A stretch of 64,000 nt of DNA from Papaver somniferum (lineage: Eukaryota; Streptophyta; Magnoliopsida; Ranunculales; Papaveraceae): positions 65,616,256-65,680,255 of the forward strand of contig NC_039364.1 in assembly GCF_003573695.1 (NCBI RefSeq), in the 5' to 3' direction. Positions 1 through 11,898 of this stretch are shown piece after piece. Positions within the stretch are counted from its first letter, which is position 1. Each line of letters opens with the position of its first letter. Made by a program: the position numbers and the translations under genes. The notes under the pieces are model-generated. The model saw nothing but the letters and a program-made list of their open reading frames with translations. It did not search any database and was not told the origin of the DNA.

Positions 1-83
1 GGCTTTCCTTTTGGAACGGTTTCCACTTCTACTTCCTCTTCCAAGTTGTGACTAACCTTTTGTTGTTGTTTTGGCTCTTTTGT

Positions 84-1362
84 TTACTTCCCACTTCTTA
101 GAGTTACAACATTAACGTTCGCTCTTGGATTCACGAAAGGCTGTGATGGCAACTTTGCCGAGTTTTGTGCTTTTATTTCATTCATGCCTGTAGCCAATTG
201 TCCAATTTGAGTTTGCAAGTCCTTTATAGCCATATCTTGCTTCTGCAGAATTGTATCTTGACGCTGAGCATTTGCATCTTGCTTTTGCATCATCATTTTC
301 ATCATCTCCTCTAAACTAGAATTCTGAGTTTGTTGTTGAGGCTGAGGTGGAGGTTGTGGTCGGAACTGTGGTTGTTGAAAACCATTTTATCGCCCATACG
401 GATTAGGAGCTGCAGCTTGCTGATTTGCATAACTGAAATTTGGATGATCTTTCCAACCTGGATTATAAGTATTAGAGTAGGGATCATACTTTGGCCTCTG
501 ATTAGGGAACACAACATTCACATGTTCAGACTCTTCTTCATAAGTAGGAATAATCACTGCTGCCATTCGTTGTACTACCTTCTCTATGTTGTTCATCCGT
601 TGCTCTGACTGTGCAGACTCTCCTATCTCGCTAACTCTTCTGACATTAGAGTTGTTTCTGGTGTAGAATTATTGAGCATTGGAAGCCATACTCTCAATCA
701 AACTGGTTGCCTGCGAGATCATCTTCTCAGTAAGTGAACCACCAGCAGCCTCATCAATCAAATTCCTCTGTTCTGGAAGTAATCCTTCGTAGAAGTATTG
801 AATGATAAGTATTGAGGATATATTATGGTGTGGGCATCTTGCCAACAACGTCTTATACCTCTCCCAATATTCATATAGAGACCCCCCCAGACATCTGTAG
901 AATGCCACTAATCTCCTTACGAACGGATGCCGCTTTGGAAGCAGGAAAATATTTCTCCAGAAATAGCTTTTTCATCTCTGTCCATGTTGTAACACTCCCT
1001 GGAGGAAGACCATACAACCATTCTTCTGTTAAGTCTGTTAATGAGAACGAGAAGGCTTGTAGCATAGACATATCTCTGTCTGCGGTTGCATGCCTCAGAC
1101 TTGTCATTGTGTTTTGGAACTGTTGAAGGTGTCGATTTGGATTTTCACCTGGATGTCCCTTGAACTTTGGTATATGATGAAGTAGATTCAACTTCAGCTC
1201 AACTGGGTTAGTGATTGTAATGCACAGTGGTTGCGAATCTAAGCATGGAGATGTCAACTCTCTTAACTTCCTCTCCGGAGGTGGAGGATTTCCCTCGTCG
1301 TATGTATTAACCATCTTTTCTGTAGAAGGTTCTTGTTGCAACTTTGGACGTGCTTGTAGCAC
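84..1362 (-). pseudogene. Ty3/gypsy (Athila-like) gag, broken
   Basis: Capsid/nucleocapsid precursor of an LTR retrotransposon, read from about 1362 down to 84 in several frames. The first block (1362-871) has the retrotransposon gag domain, with the motifs IPKFKGHPGENPNRHL, EEWLYGLPPGSVTTW and LFLEKYFPASKAASVRKEI. A frame change near 880-910 continues in 908-669 with YEYWERYKTLLARCPHH and QYFYEGLLPEQR. Further frame changes give 596-387 and 305-84, a glutamine-rich tail ending in VNVVTLRSGK. The domain order and the YFYEGLLP motif are typical of Athila-lineage gag. It lies directly downstream of a primer site and LTR (1549-4210). Protease and pol would lie left of the window. At least three frame breaks make this copy non-functional. 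The family call rests on motif recognition only. Confidence 0.85.
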
Positions 1363-1519
1363 CGTCCCCTTACGAGTTTGAATTCCTCACCCGGGGTAAT
1401 CCCAATCCTTCGATGCCATAGATTGAGTACCTAAAACAAAAAAAACTAGAAAACAAAGTTAAAACTAAAAAGAAAATCTAAAAACAAAAACAGAACCAAA
1501 AGAAACAACTAAAGCTAAC

Positions 1520-1548
1520 GATTGCTCCCCGACAGCTGGGCCAAAATT
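1520..1548 (-). other. Primer-binding-site region of the Athila-like element
   Basis: On the minus strand, immediately after the LTR end (…GCATCA), the sequence reads TTTTGGCCCAGCTGTCGGGG. It resembles the degenerate primer site of Athila-type elements (TTGGCGCCGTTGCCGGGG). Its place between LTR and gag supports this. Several mismatches suggest decay. Confidence 0.55.
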
Positions 1549-4210
1549 TGATGCGTGTCGTAGGTGCTCAAATTAATTCACTTATATTCTACTTTACTAA
1601 TGAATAATATAGTAGCAAATAAGGTTCGTTCACACGAAGAGCAGGGAGTTTTAGTTATCAAAAGTGTCATAATGGGGGTTTTTGTTTTAGATTCAAAAGC
1701 TGAATAAATAATAAAGCAATGAAAAGTAAGTAATATTGCAAGCAATGGAGAGAAATATGATCAGGGAATCCTTCTTCGTTACTAAACAATCATCAAAGTA
1801 GCATATTCATCTATTCTTTGTAAATCACAGATTATTACCAACCGTAGGAAAGCAAGTACGCTTAGCTATCCCTAAAATTTCTTATATCAATGGAAAACAG
1901 GTACGCTTAGTCTCCAAATTCTATCCGTCTGAATTCATTTGAATGCCTTAAGGTTTGTGAACTTAGTTTGATCCTAGCAGTTAAACTCAGTACGCTCGGT
2001 CCACTTACTAGGGTTGTTTTTACTTGCATTGCTCCACAGAATCCCTCTGTAAGGTTTCACAATTTCTACTTGTGTAAGAGTTATTCAACAATTATGAATA
2101 TCCTAACTCATTACTAGCATTAGATCTACTAACAAACTGATTTAGTTGGCCACCTAAAAAATTTATCAATCAATCATATATATATTAAGGTAAAAACAAA
2201 CAATAATCATATGAATAATTTTGAATAGATTTATATGCTAAATTGAATCATGTATTAGAACTAGAATTCATCCCCAATCACTAAAAGTAAATTAGCTAAA
2301 CATAATGGAGGTTATAGAAAGCAAACTGCTGTTGTAGAAGAACTCTAGCTACTGCTGCCTCTGTTGCAGGAGATCAGCCACTGTCGCCTTGTTCCTGAAA
2401 TCTTTTAGCTACTGGCGCATATGTTATACTCCTTATGTTTCTGTTCTCTCTCTGGAGAATTTTATCGAGCAGCTTCTGGGCGTGAAAGTGAGGGTGAGGA
2501 GATGAGTTCTGCTGGCTATTCGACCCTCTATTTATAGCTTTTTGTAACTGAAATTTCGAATCTGATAAACAACCAGCTCTCCTTAGCCGACTCAAACCCT
2601 AAGCTCGTGTTTATCATCCACCGTTCATCAAAAACATCGACGGCAAAAGCATCACCTTGTGCCTGTTTTGTCACTTGAAACTCCATTCGAAACCTGAATT
2701 CTCGTTCAAGTCTTCAGTTTCCAGCGATTACCCAACCTCTATATACGCGTACTAATGATTCTAGTTTATCTTTGACGCGGAAATCTTCTCTTAAATCTTC
2801 CACAAATTCTACACCAATCACGACTGCACAACACTCTTTCCATTCTGTTTTCTTGATTTAACGTGATTGAGTTAGTCCTAACCGTATCAACTCAGCTAAC
2901 CACCACCACAGATTCGAGTAGCTTTGCTCGTTTTACCGCCAATGGCAGCAAATTATTTTCTGCTCCCCATCACCTGAGACAGCCTTCTTCACAGTCAGCT
3001 CCATCATCACTATCCTGAAGCATCAGTGCATCTCTTCTCCATTTCTTCTTCTTGGTTTCATTCAACCTCGAGTAGTCATCATATTCTATCACGACCAGTC
3101 ATCATGATAATCAACACCATTCTCTGTTCTTTGCCGAGCTCTTTCCTCCTTCGGTAATGGCAGCAGCCACAGCTCCGATATCGTTCATGGAAGCAATCAT
3201 TTTTCCCTGTATCAACTCGAGCTGCACTCATTCTTCTCTGGTACCGAGCAGAAAACATATTTTCTTTCACTGACTCCCTTTCCATTACTGCCAGCACCAT
3301 CTCCAATCATTGATCATTACTTCCAATGATCACCAGCATCAACAGTTGATCATCCTCCAGGACATCGACTCCCTGACTTCTTCATTACTGCCAATTCTAG
3401 CATCAGTTGCAGTCTCATTCATCATTGGCAGCAAACTCGCAAGTACCAGCAGCATAACTCTCGTCACCACTGCCAACACCTACAGCGTCATATTCCACGT
3501 CCTCCATCTTCACAGGCAACTCCATCAACAATGGTAGAAAGCCATTTCATTCTCTGCCGGGGTCTCCATCTATGTTTTGAACCGTCAAAAGCTTCATCCA
3601 TCTTCCCGTGATCATCAGAAGCAACTCGAGATATCCATGCAGAAGTCCCGTCGGGAAGAAGAAGAAATACGCGCGCATGTTTTGAATTTGAAGATGGCAG
3701 CCCCGAGTACATCCGTGACTGTTTTTAACATTATTTAAAATCCAGGTTTCCCCCTTTGTAAAGACTTGACTACCGTTAGCAATTCCTGTGAACTTGACTG
3801 CCCTATAACAGATTGGATACCCCTTAACGTGCAAGGGGTTGCTGATAGCACTTGCCCTTAAAACGACCATTTTACCCTTTCATTCATTCAAGTTCTTGTT
3901 TTGCTCATAACTTCTTCATACGAACTCAGAATGACTCTATTCTTTCGCCGTTGGCTTTATATTTTCGTCCTCTTCAAGATGAAAAGTAGAAATCTTGTAC
4001 TTGAATGAGTTCCACTTGGTCTTTGACCCTTCTCTATTTGTGGCTAGCTTCTTTTATTGCACAATTAAGTGTCGATTCACTTCTTTTGGATGATTCACCT
4101 AATGAAACACAAATAGAGAAAAACAAACGTAATATACAATAATTTGCAAGAAACTAAGCAAATACTAGCATGGATTCGACACTAAATGTATGCAAAATAT
4201 GCACTTAACA
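1549..4210 (-). repeat. 5' LTR of the Athila-like gypsy element
   Basis: This 2.66-kb LTR is in minus orientation, from TGTTAAGTGC (4210) to GACACGCATCA (1549), with TG…CA ends. One side abuts the primer site and gag. The other side cuts the RNase H reading frame of the copia element at 4211, which places the insertion boundary there. A TATA box lies at 2528-2537, leaving about 1 kb of R-U5. ORFs inside it (for example around 3079-3537) show no recognisable protein and are taken as chance ORFs. An alternative is a shorter LTR ending near 2889, where TGATACGG on the minus strand could also be an LTR end; the remainder would then belong to an older element. The partner LTR is outside the window. 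Confidence 0.65.
2528..2537 (-). promoter_or_regulatory. TATA box of the Athila-like LTR
   Basis: The minus strand reads CTATAAATAG within the LTR, a good plant TATA box oriented towards gag. Confidence 0.6.
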
Positions 4211-4706
4211 GTGCTCAACAGGATTCTCAGTGATGCGAATCACGCTTGAGTTATCACAAAAGATCTTCATTATTCCGGAATCAATCCATAATCAGCAAGC
4301 ATTTGTTTCATCCGTAGAAGTTGAGTACAGCATGAACCGGCAACAATATATTTTGCTTCACATGTTGAAAGAGATTGTGAATTTTGTTTCTTGCTATGCC
4401 AAGCTACAAGATTCATCCCTACATAGTAGAATCCCCCTGATGTACTCTCTCTGTCTTCCACACACCCTGCCCAATCGGCATCTGAATAGGCAGTAAGATC
4501 AGTGTTAGTATCAAAAGTGTAAGAAATACCATACCGGGCAGTGTGATTGATATAGCGTATGATCCTCTTTGTGGCGGCAAGATGAGATTCCTTTGGATTT
4601 GCCTGAAACCTAGCACATCAACCAACACTAAAAGAAATGTCAGGTCTCGTGGCAGTGAGATACAAAAGACTTCCAATAATAGATCGATAAAGTTTTTGAT
4701 CCACAT
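4211..4706 (-). pseudogene. Copia RNase H and RT C-terminus, interrupted
   Basis: Two overlapping frames carry the end of the copia polyprotein. Frame 4461-4270 has the RNase H signatures ESTSGGFYYVG, VAWHSKKQNS and SLSTCEAKYIVAGS. Shortly downstream, past a stop at about 4267, the sequence still reads KIFCDNSSVIRITENPVEH before it is cut by the gypsy LTR at 4210. Frame 4706-4419 holds the region before it (connection domain, SYAISITLPG). RNase H normally degrades the RNA strand during reverse transcription. Here it is inactivated by stop, frameshift and insertion. Confidence 0.85.
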
Positions 4707-4949
4707 TTACACCTTTCTCATCTCTATGTAGTTTACCCGTGGTAGGCATAGGAGTAAGTTTTGGAGTTGACTTATCAAGGCCGAATCTTGAAACAAGATT
4801 TTTTGCATATTTTTCTTGAGATAAGTAAATTCCATCCTTGTGTCGTTAAATTTGTAAACCCAAAAAGAATATTAATTCACCAACATTTCTCATTTGAAAC
4901 TACTTACCAAGAGAGACTTGAAAATCTTTTGCAAGTTTCTTGATCCATA

Positions 4950-5497
4950 GATGATATCATCTACATAAACTTGAGCAATTACAACATCTTTCCCACTCCA
5001 TTTGGTAAACAATGTTTTATCAGCTCCACTTATTGAAAACCTTTCATAAGAAAAGAAGTAGTTAGTTTTTCAAACCTGACACGAGGTGCTTGTTTTAACC
5101 CGTACAATGCCTTGTTAAGTTTAAGAACATGATCGGGAAAATCAGGGTTTTCAAAACCCTTAGGTTGAGCGACATAGACTTCTTCCTTTAAGTTTTCATT
5201 TAGGAAGGCGGATTTAATGTCCATCTGAAACATCTTAACCTTAAAAAAACAAGCATGATCTAATAATAATCGAATGGACTCAAGACGTGGCACATGAGCA
5301 AAGGTTTCGTCAAAGTCGATCCCTTCAATCTGTGAATATCCTTGAGCGACAAGTCTAGCTTTGTTTCTGACAATGGTGCCAAATTCATCAGACTTGTTCT
5401 TAAATATCCATTTGGTACCAACAATATTTATATTGGGGTGACAAGGTACGAGTTTCCATACATCTTGTCTTCGAAACTGATTTAACTCTTCATGCAT
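4950..5497 (-). pseudogene. Copia reverse transcriptase fragment
   Basis: The frame from 5497 reads the N-terminal half of a Ty1/copia RT (RVT_2): WKLVPCHPNINIVGTKWIFK, ARLVAQGYSQIEGIDFDETF, MDIKSAFLNENLKEEVYV, and LNKALYGLKQAPR. The catalytic YVDD motif is still visible on the minus strand near 4957-4971, but it lies past the stop of this frame. RT copies the element RNA into cDNA in the cytoplasmic particle. The break between 5030 and 4970 and the following stops make the copy inactive. Confidence 0.88.
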
Positions 5498-5668
5498 TGC
5501 ATTTACCCAAAAAGGATCACTAAGAGCTTCATCAATATTCCTAGGCTCTACTTGCGATAGATAACAACCAAAATTGCAAATATTTTGAAGTTGACCTCTC
5601 GTCTTAGCAGTAGAATCCCCACCTCCAATAATATTGTTAGTATCATGGTTCCTTTGAACCCAAAGATG

Positions 5669-6730
5669 TCATGTGGTGACACGTTCTTGTTCAAGAGGAA
5701 CAACCTGACTAGAGATTTTCTCCTCATCACTAGAGACAACATGATCAGCAACCGTTGGAACAACTTCTTCCGATTCTGATGTTTCTTTGATTTTCTTAAT
5801 TGTCTCGGTTGGAGGCAATTCAGCAAGAGAGTCATCATGATGAAAATTACTTAGATCATCCATGATGACATTAGCTAATTCCATCATGACTTGGGTTCTG
5901 AGATTAAAGACTCGGAAACCACGACTGTCAGATGCATAGCCGAGAAAATTACCCTCATCGCTTTTTGAATCAAACTTCCCTTTTTGTTCTCGATCCTTTA
6001 GAATGTAGCACTTACTACCGAACAATCTGAGATAGTGTAAGTTAGGTTTCCTACCGTACCACAACTCATAGGGAGTATTTAAGGTCTTTGACTGTAAGTA
6101 AACACGATTGATCAAATAGCAAGCCGTAAAAACAGCCTCACCCCAAAACCTTAACGGTAAGTTTTTGTTTTGGAGCATTACCCTAGCCATTTCCTGAATA
6201 TTTATATTCTTCCTTTCTATAACTCCATTTGCTTGTGGAGTGACAGGTGGTGAGTATTGTTGAATAATTCTCATAGAGTCACAATATTCAAATACCTTGG
6301 TGTTTTTGAATTCTGTGCCATGATCGCTTCTAATTTTCTTTAGTTTGCGACCTTGTTCATTCTGGATTCTATTAACAATAGTCTTGAACTCACTGAGAGT
6401 TTCATTCTTGTGAGCCAAAAATGCCACCCAGGTGAATCTAGTGTAATCATCTACCATAACCAAAGCATACTTCTTCCCAACCACTGTAGATTGTTGAATT
6501 GGGCCGCAAAGATCCATATGAATTAAATCAAGTGGAGATTTAATAAGAATATTTTGGAATGATTTGTATGGAACTTTCGTTTGTTTACCCTTTTGACAGG
6601 CACCACATACACCTTCAACCTTAGCATTAATTTTGGGAACGCCTCTAACAAGTTCTTTGTTAATGATCTTAGTTAGAAGACGATAATTGATGATGACCAA
6701 AACGCTCATGCCAAAGGTGTGTATATTCAA
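5669..6730 (-). pseudogene. Copia integrase, nearly intact frame
   Basis: This 353-codon frame holds the end of the zinc-binding domain (CGACQKGKQTK), the rve catalytic core with D at LDLIHMDLCGP, D at IRSDHGTEFKN and E at ANGVIERKN, and the copia-specific C-terminal region (RKPNLHYLRLFGSKCYIL, GNFLGYASDSRGFRVFN). DYTRFTWVAFLAHKNET and RIQNEQGRKL are close to Sirevirus integrases. Integrase joins the cDNA ends to host DNA. The D-D-E residues are all present. The frame is not connected to the protease frame: there are breaks between 6730 and 7020, and the frame ends at 5669 before RT. Confidence 0.9.
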
Positions 6731-7019
6731 CCTTGGTCAAATTACAACAATTACGAACTGAGTATCTAGAAGATAACAATTATTTTTGCCACGTGATCCT
6801 TGAAAAATCACTTTTCCAGACTTGTCGACAATGTCACATCCTTTATCATTGAAGACAACCTTATGGCCCTTGTCACAGATTTGACTAATAGAAAGAAGAT
6901 TAGCACTCATATCTTTAACCTATACGACGTCATGAATTTCAGGAACGCCAGGCAATTTGATCGTCCCTTTCTTGCTTACGTAACAACAACTTATATCTCC
7001 AAAAGTTACAGGTCCACCA

Positions 7020-7748
7020 TCAAAAATCGCTTGAGTTGATAAACCATGAGAGATCTCCATTCATGTGCCTGCTACACCCACTATCAAGGAACCATTGAAA
7101 GGGTGATGTTGACTTTAGAGCAAAAGCTCCCATACTAGCACTACTAACCACTTTAGGCTTTTTTGTTGGTATTGAATGTATTTTAAGAGATGACAAATGT
7201 TGAATAGCTTTCTTATGAAAATCACTAGCGACCTTCAGTCTTCTCTTGAAGGACAAACACACATGTTCAAAGTGATTGTGGGAACCACAAAACAAACATG
7301 TACCAAGATCATAAACCTTGTTTGAATAGTTCTGAGCACTGTCAGGTTTCACAAAGTCTAGACCTTGCTTATCACCTGACATAAGGCAATTGTTCAAAGA
7401 AGAATTAGAGTTGTCATTTAAAATCTTTGAAAAAGACTTTACAGACTTCAAATCCTTAAGCTTTGCAATTTTCGCAGCAAGATCAGAATTGATCTGGATT
7501 TGTTTGTCTAACTTTTTCTGAAGATCAACAACTTCATCAGAGCAATCTCGAGTTTTAGGTTTTTTGATAAAACCTTCGCAATGAGGTTCATCAATTTCCC
7601 TTATCCATCGAAATTTTTCGAGACACAAGAACTTGATGAGATTTTTTAAATCAGGATTCTCAACCTTTTCGATGGTTTCTAGAACACACTTGATGTTGAG
7701 TTTATCCATTTCTGGTGAAACGTTTTCGGAGACAATATTGTCCATCAT
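7020..7748 (-). pseudogene. Copia gag C-terminal remnant plus protease; no gag N-terminus
   Basis: The frame opens at the ATG pair 7748/7745, directly after a leader homologous to that of the gag-only elements elsewhere in the window. It encodes about 240 residues: a short unrecognised start (MMDNIVSENVSPEMDK), a coiled coil rich in Leu/Lys (VVDLQKKLDKQIQINSDLAA), one CCHC knuckle (CLFCGSHNHFEHVC), and the start of an aspartic protease with WFLDSGCSRHMNGD. The UBN2 capsid domain normally found between leader and coiled coil is missing. The frame also runs upstream through the primer site into the LTR, but a start there is unlikely. It stops at 7020, inside the protease. Confidence 0.82.
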
Positions 7749-7795
7749 CAGATCGCTACAAACATAGACTTGTAAGGTATTTAATGTGTTTGCCT

Positions 7796-7807
7796 GCTCT
7801 GATACCA
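7796..7807 (-). other. tRNA-Met primer-binding site
   Basis: The minus strand reads TGGTATCAGAGC, the standard plant initiator-tRNA-Met primer site, two bases inside the LTR end. This orients the element and marks the LTR boundary at 7810. Confidence 0.92.
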
Positions 7808-7809
7808 AT

Positions 7810-10333
7810 TGAAAATGCGGGGGTCTAAAAATCACACCCAATTCATTTGGCAATCTGAGAGGACTTACTCCAATACACAGAATCACCTAGATAGTTAGAC
7901 TCAATCTAGAATAAAGTATATCAAAGAATTTAATATCTCTAACTCTTAATTCAATCCGCAATCATCAAATAGAAATCTGCGAGCCCGATCGAATATAAGA
8001 GGAATTACTTGAACGGTACCAAAGACCAATGTTCAAGTGTCAATAAATGTAAATAAACAACCAAAGGTTGGATATTCTAATTGATTGATCTTAACGCATA
8101 ACCTGTGATATTTCAATTATATAACAAAATATAATGCGGAAAAGAAATAACACAAACATCAGAATTTTGTTAACGAGGAATCCGCAAATGCAGAAAAAAC
8201 TCGGGACCTAGTCCAGATTGAACACCACACTGTATTAAGCCGCTACAGACACTAGCCTACTACCAATTAACTTCAGACTAGACTGTAGTTGAACCCTAAT
8301 CAATCTCACACTGATTCAAGGTACAATTGCGCTCCTTACGTCTCTGATCCCAGCATGATACTACACACTTGATTCTCTTAGCTGATCCCACCCACAACTA
8401 AGAGTTTCTACGACCCAAAGTCGAAGACTTGATAAACAAATCCGTCTCACACAGAAAAGTCTATAGGATTGAATAAATCTGTCTCCCACAGAAATACCCA
8501 AGAGTTTTTGTTCCGTCTTTTGATAAATCAAGGTGAACATGAACCAATTGATAAACCTGACTTATATTCCCGAAGAACATCATAGTATTATCAATCACCT
8601 CACAATAAACTTAATCAACTAGCGAAACAAGTTATTATGGAATCACAAACGATGATACGAAGGTGTTTATGATTACTTTTCTATCTTGCCTATCGGAGAT
8701 ATAAAATCTCGAGTCAATTATTCCAATTGTACTCAACACGATAGAAACAACAAGATCGGATCACGCAACTACAAAGAGAATAGTTGGGTCTGGATTCACA
8801 ATCCCAATGAAGTCTTCAAGTCGTTAACCTACAGGGTCTCGAGAAGAAACCTAAGGTTAAAGGAGAATTGACTCTAGTTATGCAACTAGTAACACACAAG
8901 AGGTGTGGGGATTAGGTTTCCTAGTTACTAGAGTTCTCCTTTATATAGTTTTCAAATCATGGTTTGCAATCCAAGTTACCTTGGTAACAAAGCATTCAAT
9001 ATTCACCGTTAGATGAAAAACCTGATTCAACCAAGCTAATATCTTTCAACCGTTAGATCGAACTTAGCTTGTTACACACAAATGAAATGTACCCTCATTT
9101 AGATTTATGTAACCGTACCTAAACGTGTACACCATGTTGGTTCACAAATAATTAACCAAGGTTAGCCATATGATTACTTTCATATCAACCTTATTCATCC
9201 TAACCATAACTAGTTCAAATGACTCAAATGAAACTAGTTAAAGAGTTGTTCAATTGCTATATTCTCATGGATTTATACAAGAACACAATTGAATCAAAAT
9301 CGGTTTGATTCACTCGAATCAATACATGAACTTATAGCCATTGTTTGCAAAGATTTCATTCCTTATTGGTAAATGTTTTAGTTCACGAACTGGCCGATTT
9401 GATAAAGTAACCAACTTAAGTATGTGTACGGGTATGCGTACTTAAGCAACCGGATTTGAGTTGGTTTAGTTTCCAAACTCATCAGAAATTTTCGGTTCGA
9501 AAACTTCCGCCAGTATGCGTACGGTTACGCATACTTAAGGTGACTAGTTAAGAGCTTGTTAATTCCCAAACTCAGCAGAATTTTTCGGTTGGAAAAATTC
9601 CGCCAGTATGCTTACGGGTACGCATACTTAACCTGTCTCCTTCACCAATTTTGTATACACACATATGCATACTCTTGGTTCTCGATTTATGGATTTATAC
9701 ACTAATGTGCGAACACACTATATATGCTTATATCCAAAGATGGTTACATAATCTCAACTCTTCATTTCAATCATTGAAACATTCTTATATAATGATAACA
9801 GCCGTTTTCACACACTATTAGCATCAAAGCAATTTTCAAGATATTGAAATAATCATTATTGAAACATTCCAAGTCTTACACCAAATAATTGTATCACATA
9901 AACCATATAAGATGTTACTCGGAAATTTTCTCATGATATAAGATGAACTTGGTCGAAGCGAAAGCTTACCAACACATATTTCGAGAAATATGTAAGCGAG
10001 ATATACTCTGCTCGAAATCTCAAATGTGTATATCGTAACACGACTTATGTCTCAATATAGGAGATAAAGTAGAAATAGACTTTCCAAGTGATAGATGAGT
10101 TTAAGTCTCAACATACCTTTTATCGATGAAGTTCCACAAGCTCTCCTTAGTAGTTCTTCGTCTTCAAGTGATAAGCGCCGTGAAGTCTAAGCTCAACTAC
10201 ACAAATTATGTCTTAGTCCGAGACATCTATAAATAGGATAGAAATAAAGACTTATAATTTTGATCATTAACATTGACAAACATGCTTGAGATAGCAACGC
10301 ATGCGAGTTCGACCGAGAAGTGCTCTAAGAACA
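7810..10333 (-). repeat. Copia LTR A (5' LTR of the pol-bearing element)
   Basis: This LTR of about 2.5 kb starts (plus strand) with TGAAAATGCGGGGGTCT and ends near GTGCTCTAAGAACA. It is closely similar, in reverse complement, to LTRs E (51028-53547) and F (57436-59974), and more distantly to B, C and D. A TATA box (CTATATAA, minus strand) is at 8940-8948. Palindromic GTATGCGTAC/GTACGCATAC units are at about 9421-9630. The right end is slightly degenerate, so 10333 is approximate. ORFs within it (for example 8686-8871) are chance ORFs. Confidence 0.88.
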
Positions 10334-10449
10334 TTCATCACTCAAATTTTTTTTTGCATACACAAAACTACTTAAGATTGAGAAAGGCCTATTTGTAGAG
10401 AAACATTATGGTTGGGATATCGAATTTTCCCAATCGTCAACACCCTAAC

Positions 10450-11207
10450 TAGAGCTGTCAATGGAAGCTATAGAAACGAAAACTGGCTTAGCCGGTTCCG
10501 TTTCTGATAATTTTTATCGGATATACGATACCGATAATTTCCGGTTGAAATCTGGAAATCAAATCTGATTATGCTATGTTAGAGTTATCGGATATCCGAT
10601 GATTTTCCAACAAGTTATGACAGCTACCAATTGATACGAATTAGGTTTGTAAAGAAATCTATGTTGATATTGATTTGGGGATTTTTCCCATGAACAAAAT
10701 CAATGGGTTCATCAAAATTTGTGAATTAAGTTCTGCTGATCGAAGATTACGATTTTTTTTATCGGAATTCATTCAATGGGTTTGTAAAGCAAGTGACGTT
10801 GCTATGAACAAAGTGATTGAAGATGATGAATTAGGTTTTTGGGGTTTGATTTATACTATTTGAACTGAGTTCAATAGAGAGATGTAATTGGAGATGAGAT
10901 GATGTTGATGTTGATATTCAAGAAGGGTGGTGATGTGAGGTGGTGATTCCATAATAACATCACCTCAGATTTTCCATGGAGATGTAGATGGTGCTATGAT
11001 AAACCAATTTCATCTTAATGTATATATTATATGTATCAGAACTTATCAGAACGGAAACTATCCCAGCCGGTTCCATTAGGATAACTAAAAAAAATCAGGA
11101 AACTTTTCGGTTTCGGTATCCGATAAACGTTACGTTGGAAAAAATCCTATCGTATTCCGGATTACCGGAAACGGCAATTGGATATCAGAGCCCCATTTAC
11201 ACCCCTA
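10450..11207. mobile_element. hAT-like non-autonomous element (probable)
   Basis: The left end TAGAGCTGTCAATGGAAGC and the right end (reverse complement) TAGGGGTGTAAATGGGGCTC are imperfect terminal inverted repeats of hAT type. Flanks ACCCTAAC and CCCTTAAC could be a diverged 8-bp target duplication. Inside, both ends hold copies of a pyrimidine/GG-rich motif (AGCCGGTTCC and ATCGGATATCCGA types). No transposase is visible. A 62-codon ORF at 10675-10863 is not recognised. Confidence 0.5.
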
Positions 11208-11898
11208 CCCTTAACAGCTTGGATCTCTTTATATCCCAACCGTAAGCGCGACATTACGGCTAGGATGCTAGGAACTCTTAGTCGTGAGTGTCTCAAAAAA
11301 CCATTTTTGAAAACCCTAAAATCATTAATCAAACATATTTTTTCCAAGAAGACGGTAAAATAACTGGTGTTTTTTTTTACCTAGTAGCATCCATTTATGG
11401 AGGATTCTCCGGTGTTTGAACAAATTGGTTCATCACATCTCCATTAAATGGAACATCAATAACTTGCCATGTTTCAGAATCAGGCTTCAATCGGCCGGAT
11501 CTTTCCACTCTTGATCTTGTTGCCCTCTTGAGAATCAACTTGAGTATATTCGAATTAACTTGAGTTGTTTGAATGAGTAAAATCGAATTAACTTGAGTTG
11601 TTAGAATGAGTATAATCGAATTAACTTGAGTTGTTTGAAGAATGAAGGGAGAAGAGAGGGAGATATGTTTAGGTTTTGGAGAGTGTTTTTGAGAAGAAGA
11701 AGAGAGAAAAAGAAGAGTAATTTGATGTGATAAAAGGGTTTTGATTTAGGATTAAGTTTCGATTTTAGTTAATTTTATTAGGAAAGGACAAATCCGATTT
11801 TTGAGTCACATAAGGTTCCCCCTATCTATTTTTTGGATATCCAAATCATATGAAGCCCCAAAAATCCTATTGAAGCCCCAATAATAGGATTCAAAAAG
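11208..11898 (-). other. Intergenic stretch with a possible coding remnant
   Basis: No intact gene is seen. On the minus strand a frame without stops runs from about 11730 to a TAA near 11396. It passes through a 33-bp tandem repeat, which it reads as an 11-residue repeat (QTTQVNSIILI type), into RSRVERSGRLKPDSETWQV and a short tail ending QTPENPP. It lacks a start codon in the visible part, and the protein is not recognised. It may be the 3' end of an old captured or decayed gene. Confidence 0.3.
11550..11648. repeat. 33-bp tandem repeat, three units
   Basis: Three adjacent units begin TCGAATTAACTTGAGTTGTT at 11550, 11583 and 11616, differing by a few bases. The unit length is a multiple of three. 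Confidence 0.85.

Larger units (their letters stand above)
4211..7748 (-). mobile_element. Sirevirus-like Ty1/copia pol region, 3'-truncated
   Basis: Internal region of a copia element in minus orientation. Order from the 5' side is gag C-terminal remnant with CCHC and protease (7748-7020), integrase (6730-5669), reverse transcriptase (5497-about 4950) and RNase H (4706-4211). This PR-INT-RT-RH order defines Ty1/copia. The integrase motifs, tRNA-Met primer site and long LTR fit the Sirevirus/Maximus lineage. The RNase H frame stops abruptly at 4211, where the gypsy LTR begins, so the rest of the domain and the 3' LTR lie left of the window. The gag N-terminus (UBN2 domain and first zinc knuckle) is absent although leader and start codon are present. 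Several frame breaks make it non-functional. Confidence 0.9.

Noticed and set aside
2880..2889. LTR border at 2889 (minus-strand TGATACGG)
   Set aside because: A single LTR from 1549 to 4210 explains the primer site, the TATA box and the break in the copia RNase H with fewer events; kept only as an alternative.
3079..3870. ORFs of 70-107 codons in both strands within the Athila-like LTR
   Set aside because: Low-complexity, overlapping on both strands, no domain, and inside a long LTR.
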